A stretch of DNA of 37,068 nt from Chitinophaga pinensis (GTDB taxonomy: Bacteria; Bacteroidota; Bacteroidia; NS11-12g; UBA955), in assembly GCA_945863965.1 (NCBI GenBank), contig CAMBBZ010000005.1, positions 1 to 37,068 on the forward strand, in the 5' to 3' direction. This document shows positions 9,988 through 17,098 of the stretch, piece by piece. A program made the translations under genes and the position numbers. A model generated the notes under the pieces. That model worked only from the letters and a program-made list of their open reading frames with translations. It had not been told where the DNA came from and searched no databases. Position 1 is the stretch's first letter. Each line of letters begins with the position of its first letter.

Positions 9988-10974
9988 TCAAAATGCACGG
10001 GCGATGCCAAACAGATAATTGCAGTAAGAAGGCAAACACAAATTTTCGTGGAGCTTTGCTCGGTACTCTTGGGCCCGAATGGGGTCTTTAAATCGAGCGT
10101 AAAATGCGGTTCTCGAGGCCAAATAGACTGCATTTTCGATACTGGCAACAAAGGGATTGCGAATCACATTCAGGTGCTGCGCATAGCCTACATAGTCAAG
10201 CACTTCTTGTATTTGAGCCTTGTCCGCCCCGTAACGCACCAATATGGGCAACGCTTCTAGTGCATTGAGCATTATGAGCACCAAACTCCTATCTTTTAGG
10301 TCGTTAAACCAATCTTGAACTAAATCAGATTGTAATTGACCTGTTTTAAGCATTTGATTTAAAAAACGAGCCGCCCAAACACGGCCATTGATTATAGGAA
10401 AATAAGATTCATCGGTGGGATATCTAGACAGCGCCTCACTCCATTTTTTCATCATGTCTATATTTCCTTCGAGGTAATATTGGGTAAGAATGACAGATTT
10501 TTTAAATGTTTCTTCTTCAAGATTTTCTGGATTGAATTCGTTGGTGAGGCGCCCGTAATATTTTTGAGGTTGCAAGGTCTCGTAATCGACAAAAGAAAAT
10601 AGCATCCAATTTCTCAAGATTGGCGAATTTGCGATTTGAGCCAACTCTTTTTCCATGAATTTGCGGTTTCTTAACAAATCACTCAAATGATTGGCAATAT
10701 ATCCCTTCAAATAAAATTGGGGAAACTCTTTATCCTTTAAATCTAAGCGCTCAAAAAACGGAATCCAAGAACGCACATCGCTTTGTTTTACATTTCTGCG
10801 GCTCCACACAATAAGCTGCAAGATTCCTTCAATATCATGTGTTAGGGCTTTATTTCGCACGTGATTGAAGGCATCGTCGCCCACCCTGGAAAAATCCAGA
10901 CGGTATTTTTTATGCAAGGCGGGGTCATTTTCTATTGCCCAAACCGCCGGTAACACAATATTATTCAGTCGCAT
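9988..10974 (-). CDS. uncharacterised 328-aa protein, predicted cytoplasmic and mostly alpha-helical
   Basis: Long ORF between clpC and dnaB with no signal peptide or recognisable catalytic motif (MRLNNIVLPAVWAIENDPALHKKYRLDFSRVGDDAFNHVRNKALTHDIEGILQLIVWSRR...). Confidence 0.8.
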   Translation of the reverse strand: MRLNNIVLPAVWAIENDPALHKKYRLDFSRVGDDAFNHVRNKALTHDIEGILQLIVWSRRNVKQSDVRSWIPFFERLDLKDKEFPQFYLKGYIANHLSDLLRNRKFMEKELAQIANSPILRNWMLFSFVDYETLQPQKYYGRLTNEFNPENLEEETFKKSVILTQYYLEGNIDMMKKWSEALSRYPTDESYFPIINGRVWAARFLNQMLKTGQLQSDLVQDWFNDLKDRSLVLIMLNALEALPILVRYGADKAQIQEVLDYVGYAQHLNVIRNPFVASIENAVYLASRTAFYARFKDPIRAQEYRAKLHENLCLPSYCNYLFGIARAF

Positions 10975-11065
10975 AAAAGTCTCGCAAAGTAATCAATTTT
11001 ATCAAAAGCCCCTATCCCACAAATTAAGTATGGATGACTTTTATGGCAAGCAATTGTGAAAAACT

Positions 11066-11088
11066 ATTTCCCTTGGGGAAGTTTTTTT
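11066..11088 (+). terminator. terminator-like hairpin plus T7 tract in the dnaB upstream region
   Basis: atttccc-ttg-gggaagt stem (7 bp including one G:T) followed by TTTTTTT (11082-11088), 32 bp before dnaB. Confidence 0.4.
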
Positions 11089-11119
11089 AGCCCTCCTTTT
11101 TATCGAACTTTGAACATCC

Positions 11120-12790
11120 ATGGAAAATTTAGATAACCCAATACGGAACCCTAATAAGAAAAAAACAATTCCCAAAGAATTTTTCGACGACCGCATGGGT
11201 CGCATGCCCCCGAACTCTCGGGAACTTGAGGAAGCGGTATTAGGGGCTATGATGTTGGAGCGTGAAAAGATTTTTCAAGTTATCGATATCTTGACTAAAG
11301 ACCATTTTTACGATCCCAAAAATCAGATTGTTTTCGAAGCCATTGAGCATTTATATAAGTTAGGAGATACCGCTATTGATTTGCTTACCGTATCCAATTA
11401 TCTAAAAAATCACAAACTTTTGGATATGGCCGGCGGTTACATGTATTTGGCGCAGCTTACCAATAAAGTTACATCGGCTGCCAATATTGAATTTCACTCG
11501 CGAATTTTAACACAAAAGTTTATCCAACGCTCGCTGATTCGAGTTGCCGGGGAAATTCAATTTAACGCCTACGACGATACCGAAGATTCTTTTGAATTAC
11601 TCGATGCGTCAGAAGCGAAGTTGTACGAAATTAAAAATGCCGGATTAAAGCGTAACTATCAAGAAATTAGCACGTTAATTACCAATTCTCTTAAAGATAT
11701 CGAAGCCCGCATGAACAGCGAAAACAACGGCATAACCGGTGTGGCTTCGGGTTTCAGCGATATCGATCGCATAAACGGGGGCTGGCAGCCCTCCGATTTG
11801 GTCATTTTAGCGGCGCGACCTGCCATGGGTAAAACCGCATTTGCATTAAGTTTGGTGCGAAATGCCGCCATCGATCATAAGAAGAGCGTGATGGTTTTTT
11901 CATTAGAAATGGCCGACATTCAGTTAGTGAACCGATTGATTTCAGCAGAAGCGCAAGTTCCAGGCGATAAAATTAAAAAGAGTAGCTTAAACGAAGAAGA
12001 ATGGATCCGCTTACAAAATCAAACCATTGTTTTGGGAAACGCCAAGATTTACATCGACGATACCCCACAGCTGAATATTTTTGACTTAAATGCCAAATGC
12101 CGCCGGATTGCCTCACAACAAGGACTCGACATGGTCGTGGTTGATTACCTGCAGCTGCTCAGAGCCGATATCAAATCGCAGGGCAATCGCGAACAAGAAA
12201 TCGCCTTCATTTCACGATCGCTAAAAGCCCTTGCCAAAGACCTCAATATTCCAGTAATCGCACTCGCACAGCTCAGTCGAGAGGTAGAAAAACGTTCCAA
12301 TAAACGTCCGCAACTCTCCGATCTTCGTGAATCGGGTTCTATTGAACAAGATGCCGATATGGTTATGTTCTTGTACCGACATGAGTACTACGAGAAAATG
12401 GGAATGGATAATGACAATCAATCTAGCGGTGACAGTTTAGATGCCGATATAAAAGGACTTACTGAAGTTATTATTGCGAAAAACCGACACGGTACGGTGG
12501 GTTCTGCTTTTTGTAAATTCATTGGTGAATTTTCTAAATTCCAGGATTTAGATCACTTTGAGCGCGATATGATCCGCCAGAAAAATCCAGAATACGGCTA
12601 CACCCCTGATACTTCGGTTCAAACCAAGGTGATGCCGTCTAAAATGAATTCCGCAGGCGATATTTATGACAAACCAGGATCTACATCTCCTTTTGATGAC
12701 GGCCCGTCAAGCAGACCCGATATGAAATCTTGGGGCGGAATAAATCCACCGAGTACAGGATTTTTCCCACCCAACGTAACCGAAGACTAG
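11120..12790 (+). CDS. dnaB: replicative DNA helicase DnaB
   Basis: 556 aa: MPPNSRELEEAVLGAMMLE, Walker A ARPAMGKTAFAL, VVDYLQLL, LAQLSREVEKRSNKRPQLSDLRESGSIEQDADMV. Confidence 0.97.
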   Translation: MENLDNPIRNPNKKKTIPKEFFDDRMGRMPPNSRELEEAVLGAMMLEREKIFQVIDILTKDHFYDPKNQIVFEAIEHLYKLGDTAIDLLTVSNYLKNHKLLDMAGGYMYLAQLTNKVTSAANIEFHSRILTQKFIQRSLIRVAGEIQFNAYDDTEDSFELLDASEAKLYEIKNAGLKRNYQEISTLITNSLKDIEARMNSENNGITGVASGFSDIDRINGGWQPSDLVILAARPAMGKTAFALSLVRNAAIDHKKSVMVFSLEMADIQLVNRLISAEAQVPGDKIKKSSLNEEEWIRLQNQTIVLGNAKIYIDDTPQLNIFDLNAKCRRIASQQGLDMVVVDYLQLLRADIKSQGNREQEIAFISRSLKALAKDLNIPVIALAQLSREVEKRSNKRPQLSDLRESGSIEQDADMVMFLYRHEYYEKMGMDNDNQSSGDSLDADIKGLTEVIIAKNRHGTVGSAFCKFIGEFSKFQDLDHFERDMIRQKNPEYGYTPDTSVQTKVMPSKMNSAGDIYDKPGSTSPFDDGPSSRPDMKSWGGINPPSTGFFPPNVTED

Positions 12791-12904
12791 AACCCTAATT
12801 CTCAGTGTTTCGTAGGTGGAGAGTCAAACCTCTAGTTAAAACTAGTGACTACACTTTCGGCACGCGCCAAACTATTCTATTGGTAATTTTCTCAGTTTAG
12901 GTTA

Positions 12905-12932
12905 CTTCCCCACGGTTTTAACCGTGGGGAAG
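12905..12932. terminator. strong perfect hairpin between convergent dnaB and degP (possible bidirectional terminator or mRNA 3' end stabiliser)
   Basis: cttccccacggtt / aaccgtggggaag, 13-nt complementary arms with a minimal centre; no T tract on either strand. Confidence 0.5.
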
Positions 12933-12939
12933 ACCTTGA

Positions 12940-14460
12940 TTATTCTGCGTTGGGCTTGCCTTTCTGAGGCAATTTTACCGCAAAGATGCGATCTTCTCCC
13001 AGTTTGGTTTTCCCTTCCAATACGATGGCCCCACTTAAGCTAGACAGCAAAGAAATAGCACCTTGAGGTGAATAAACCCGTTCGTTGTTGATATGGGTTA
13101 TGATGAATCCTTTAGGAACACCAGATTTTTCAAAAATGCCTTTTTCAATACTTTCTACTTTGGCGCCGGATTTAATTTCAAGTTTTTCGCGTTCCTCCTT
13201 AGTAATTGCGCTCAGATTCATTCCTAAATAGGACTTGGCATTCGCCGGAGCAGCGGTGGTGAGTTTTGAGTCTCCATCTTTACTGAGCAAGGTGGCTTTC
13301 AGTTCTTTTATGGAACCCCCACGTCGAATGGTTAGATTAATTTTATCGCCAGGACGGTATTTCCCTACTTTTTCTTGCAGTTTACTCGAGCTGTTAATTT
13401 CTTCCTCATCAATTTTCAAAATCACGTCCTCTTTTTTCAATCCAGCCTTATCTGCGGAACCGCCTGGCACTACATCGGCGATGTAAACCCCTTTTAAATC
13501 CGACAAATTCTTCTCTTCCAACAAGGCTTGACTTACATCTTGAATAGAAACGCCTAAAATAGCGCGTTGTACTTGGCCAAATTTCATGAGGTCATTGACT
13601 ACTTTTTTCACCAAGTTAACGGGTACTGCAAATCCATAACCGGCATAGGATCCAGTTTGAGAGGCGATTGCTGTATTGACACCAATTAATTCCCCGGATA
13701 CATTTACCAAGGCACCTCCAGAATTACCCGGATTAATGGCGGCATCGGTTTGAATAAAATTCTCAATCGCATATTGATTCCCTTGGGAACGGAGCAGATC
13801 GATATTGCGACCCATGGCACTTACAATCCCGAGGGTAACGGTACTATTCAAGTTAAAAGGGTTGCCCACTGCAACGACCCACTGCCCTACCTTAACCTCA
13901 TCGGAGTTGCCCAATTTCAAAAAGGGCAAATCGGTGTCGGAAATACGTAAAACCGCTAAATCGGTGTTTTTATCGGCCCCTATAAGTTCAGCGTTGTATG
14001 TCCGTTTGTCGTTTAGCACGACTTCTATTTTAGTAGCATCTGCAATTACGTGGTTGTTGGTTACGATATATCCGTCTTGGGAAATTATCACGCCCGATCC
14101 CGATGCCATACGCGGACCTGGGCTGTCGAATCTTAAACCGGGATTATTGAAAAACTCAAAGGGGTCGAAGGGACCATCACCTTGGGGCTGACGTGAATTA
14201 CTTCCCCCAGAAGTCGTTTTGATATGCACAACCGCAGGATTGGCAATTTCAGCCACACCCGTAAAATCGAAACCTGGAAGCGCCGTCAGGGCCGCATACC
14301 GAGCCAATTGTGCGGAAGCCGTTTGCTGTAGATCTGCATTTTGGCGATTAAAAAATTGAGGCGCGAGGGCGTAAAAACCCATTAAACTGACGAGTCCACC
14401 GACCAATCCGGCAAAGACCCCCTTTGCAATTGTGTGTTTTTGAAAAAATCTTGACATCAT
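12940..14460 (-). CDS. degP: Do-family serine endopeptidase DegP/HtrA (trypsin-like domain plus PDZ domains)
   Basis: Catalytic GNSGGALVN, H-region VTNNHVIADA, PDZ-like IADVVPGGSADKAGLKKEDVI. N-terminal membrane/signal segment starts at MMSRFFQKHTIAKGVFAGLVGGLVSLMGFYALAP, so the start was moved from 14610 to 14460. Confidence 0.94.
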   Translation of the reverse strand: MMSRFFQKHTIAKGVFAGLVGGLVSLMGFYALAPQFFNRQNADLQQTASAQLARYAALTALPGFDFTGVAEIANPAVVHIKTTSGGSNSRQPQGDGPFDPFEFFNNPGLRFDSPGPRMASGSGVIISQDGYIVTNNHVIADATKIEVVLNDKRTYNAELIGADKNTDLAVLRISDTDLPFLKLGNSDEVKVGQWVVAVGNPFNLNSTVTLGIVSAMGRNIDLLRSQGNQYAIENFIQTDAAINPGNSGGALVNVSGELIGVNTAIASQTGSYAGYGFAVPVNLVKKVVNDLMKFGQVQRAILGVSIQDVSQALLEEKNLSDLKGVYIADVVPGGSADKAGLKKEDVILKIDEEEINSSSKLQEKVGKYRPGDKINLTIRRGGSIKELKATLLSKDGDSKLTTAAPANAKSYLGMNLSAITKEEREKLEIKSGAKVESIEKGIFEKSGVPKGFIITHINNERVYSPQGAISLLSSLSGAIVLEGKTKLGEDRIFAVKLPQKGKPNAE

Positions 14461-14493
14461 CGTGGTTAAAGTTAGCAAATTTCGTGAATAAAG

Positions 14494-14518
14494 AACGCAA
14501 AAATCGATTCCTTGCGTT
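14494..14518. promoter_or_regulatory. inverted repeat AACGCAA-N11-TTGCGTT in the degP/sigma-factor divergent intergenic region
   Basis: Perfect 7-bp arms at 14494-14500 and 14512-14518; the spacer contains the palindrome AATCGATT (14502-14509). Confidence 0.4.
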
Positions 14519-14575
14519 AATTTGCACCTTAATTCGTTTACCTTTTTCGATAAAATCGTATCAATAATCCGTGAA

Positions 14576-15142
14576 ATGCCCAGGCAGTCAGAAACCATCC
14601 CTTCCCCCATTGAACGCCTGCAACAAGGCGACCGGGAAGTCCTTATTGAACTTTATCGAGAAAACGAACGTATGGTCCGCAAATACATAAGTGAAAACAG
14701 CGGCAGCGCAGACGATGCCGAAGATTTATTGCAAGATGCCTTGGTTATTTTATGGCAGAATGCACGTAAGCCCGATTTTCAATTGCACGCAAAAATCAGC
14801 ACCTATTTGTTCGCGATTGTGCGCAATCAGTGGTTGAAAAATCTCGAAAAACGCAAACGTGAAAATGGCTCCCTCGAAAAAGCGGGCGAAGGAGTGCCCA
14901 CGTTTACCGATGAGTTTCGACTCGATTTACAAATTGTACGTGATTACTTAAATGATATGGGTGATTTGTGCCGAAAAATACTCCTCATGTATTATTTCGA
15001 TGGCTTTGATATGCAAACTATCGCTGAAGCCAATGAATTGGCCAATGCCAATACTGCTAAATCGAAAAAGTATCAGTGTCTAAAAGAATTGGGGAACAAA
15101 ATCAAAACTAAGTTTAACGCCAGTGATTTTCTAACCTCATGA
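14576..15142 (+). CDS. RNA polymerase ECF/sigma-70 family sigma factor
   Basis: Region-2-like DDAEDLLQDALVILWQNARKPDFQLHAKISTYLFAIVRNQWLKNLEKRKRE and region-4-like LCRKILLMYYFDGFDMQTIAEANELANANTAKSKKYQCLKEL. Start set at ATG 14576 rather than TTG 14522. Confidence 0.9.
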   Translation: MPRQSETIPSPIERLQQGDREVLIELYRENERMVRKYISENSGSADDAEDLLQDALVILWQNARKPDFQLHAKISTYLFAIVRNQWLKNLEKRKRENGSLEKAGEGVPTFTDEFRLDLQIVRDYLNDMGDLCRKILLMYYFDGFDMQTIAEANELANANTAKSKKYQCLKELGNKIKTKFNASDFLTS

Positions 15143-16227
15143 ACGAATTAGACCCACGTATCATAGATTATTACGACGGAAGTTTATCACCTGAGGAATC
15201 AGCGGCGTTTCTTTCCGAACTAAACGAAAACGATGTTTTAAAGCGCGAATGGGAATTTTACGGTCAACTCATAGAAGGCATTAAATCTGAAGGAGCCATA
15301 GAACTCAAGGAATATATTAAAGAACACATTGAAAGTGAGGCTTTAGAAACCCAGAGCAATCTTTGGATGTATGCAGCGGCCAGTGTGGCCTTTTTGTTAT
15401 TGAGTTATTTTGCAATCTATTCCTACTTAGAGACTGGAAATATTAAAGACGCGGCAGCCATTATTACTTTAAAAGATAAAAAATCAGACAAGTTTAAATT
15501 TTGGCAACGTAACAAACGCAGACAGCAAAAAGGCACCTATGCTGATTCTGTGGCTCAATATAACGACTCTGCGCTTGCACTCGAATCAGCACGAAACAGC
15601 GATTCTTTGCTGCCTACTGACGCGTATGCAGATGCGAGCTATGATGACATTGAAGAGCCTTACGCCCAACAGGAGGAAACCGAAGAAACGCAAAAGGGCG
15701 CCAAACCAAGTGTTGCGATGGGCCAAGCCCCGAATCCGGCTATTTTACTCACCCAAGCCACGGTAATTCCTATAAAGCTTCGGATTGAATCTCTCTCAGG
15801 AGAGAGCGATGTAGAAACCTACGCTAAAAAGTCGAGCTCCCCCCTATCGAAAAATAAGAGACTCCAAGAATCCATTACTTCCCCTAAAAAGAAAACCGAC
15901 AATACCTCGAAAATTTCGGAAACCGATTCGAATACCGTAAACCCAAAACCAGTAATACCTAAAAATATTGCTATTAGTAAATTCAAGTTGGTTCACTATG
16001 AAGACCAACGCGGTGCTATTGCCGTTACGCTCAACCGAGTGGGTAATGAAGTGCACCTATCTCTTTACAATCTGTGGGGAGAGAACCCACTAATTTACGA
16101 TATCGAAGGGGCTTATTATATCGATTTCGGAGGCGATCGAATTTGGAAAATACCCGAGAAAGCTGGCACCTACAACGATATTAAATGGGTCAAAAACGCC
16201 ACTATTATCGATCGTATCCGCAATTAA
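15139..16227 (+). CDS. putative membrane-anchored anti-sigma factor / hypothetical protein
   Basis: ATGA overlap with the sigma factor gene. N-terminal cytosolic domain (MNELDPRIIDYYDGSLSPEESAAFLSELNENDVLKREWEFYGQL) resembles the start of anti-sigma factors; single TM segment LWMYAAASVAFLLLSYFAIYSYL; long C-terminal extracytoplasmic region. Confidence 0.7.
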   Translation: MNELDPRIIDYYDGSLSPEESAAFLSELNENDVLKREWEFYGQLIEGIKSEGAIELKEYIKEHIESEALETQSNLWMYAAASVAFLLLSYFAIYSYLETGNIKDAAAIITLKDKKSDKFKFWQRNKRRQQKGTYADSVAQYNDSALALESARNSDSLLPTDAYADASYDDIEEPYAQQEETEETQKGAKPSVAMGQAPNPAILLTQATVIPIKLRIESLSGESDVETYAKKSSSPLSKNKRLQESITSPKKKTDNTSKISETDSNTVNPKPVIPKNIAISKFKLVHYEDQRGAIAVTLNRVGNEVHLSLYNLWGENPLIYDIEGAYYIDFGGDRIWKIPEKAGTYNDIKWVKNATIIDRIRN

Positions 16228-16230
16228 ATC

Positions 16231-17007
16231 ATGCAGCTTTCTTTCGTTAAATACCAGGGTACAGGGAACGATTTCATCCTTATTGACGGCCGGGAAGCGA
16301 TTCCGATACTAGACGTACGTTTTTGGTGCGACCGCCGCTTTGGAATCGGCGCAGACGGCCTTATGATTTTAGCGCCATCGAACGAAGCCGACTTCGAGAT
16401 GATCTACTATAATTCCGACGGACAGTTGAGCAGTATGTGTGGCAACGGAGGCCGTTGTATCGCGCATTGGGCTAAGTTTTTAGGAATTGGAAATGGCAAT
16501 AGTTTACGCTTTAAAGCTCCCGATGGTTTTCACGAAGCCACTTTTACCCCTAATGGTATAAAACTAAGCATGAATCCCGTTATGGATATTCATTTGCTTT
16601 CAAACGGAGATACCGAACTGAACACCGGTTCTCCACATTACGTAAGACAAACCACGTCGATACCAGCCAACTTCGTCGCCCAAGCGCAAGCCATACGCCA
16701 GTCGCCCTCTTATATTAAAGCTGGAATCAATGTTAACTTTTACCAAGTGTTAAGCCCTAGCGAACTTCGCTGCAGAACTTTCGAACGCGGTGTTGAAGAC
16801 GAAACCTTAAGTTGTGGCACAGGCGTTACGGCTGTTGCGCTTTCCTATGCTCATGCGGAAGGTTTGCCGGATGGACTTATTAATGTACAAACCGAAGGGG
16901 GGCCGTTACGGGTTCATTTTATACACGATCAACAAGAACAGCGCTATCATTCTATTTTTCTTGAAGGACCGGCGTCTTTTGTGTTTCAGGGTATTTTGAA
17001 TGCCTGA
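16231..17007 (+). CDS. dapF: diaminopimelate epimerase
   Basis: KYQGTGNDFILIDGR, YYNSDGQLSSMCGNGGRCIAHWA, and CGTGVTAVALSYA catalytic-Cys motifs. Confidence 0.96.
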   Translation: MQLSFVKYQGTGNDFILIDGREAIPILDVRFWCDRRFGIGADGLMILAPSNEADFEMIYYNSDGQLSSMCGNGGRCIAHWAKFLGIGNGNSLRFKAPDGFHEATFTPNGIKLSMNPVMDIHLLSNGDTELNTGSPHYVRQTTSIPANFVAQAQAIRQSPSYIKAGINVNFYQVLSPSELRCRTFERGVEDETLSCGTGVTAVALSYAHAEGLPDGLINVQTEGGPLRVHFIHDQQEQRYHSIFLEGPASFVFQGILNA

Positions 17008-17044
17008 TAATTAAGCCGCTTTTTTAGTCACTCTAATTATACGC

Positions 17045-17076
17045 AAAGAGGCCGCTCCAATGGAGCGGCCTCTTTT
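17045..17076. terminator. intrinsic (bidirectional) terminator between dapF and the convergent T9SS gene
   Basis: AAAGAGGCCGCTCC-aat-GGAGCGGCCTCTTTT: 14-bp perfect stem, T tract on +, A/T-flanked on -. Confidence 0.88.
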
Positions 17077-17098
17077 AGGTTATTAAAACGCTATGGGG

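Noticed and set aside
10865-11059. 64-aa + strand ORF antisense to the 328-aa gene and followed closely by the T7 hairpin
   Set aside because: The position relative to the hairpin is suggestive, but the ORF is mostly antisense to a good gene and has no recognisable features.
14461-14610. N-terminal 50-aa extension of the degP ORF
   Set aside because: It would overlap the sigma gene start and precede the evident signal/TM segment; MMSRFFQKHTIAKGVFAGL is the natural N-terminus.
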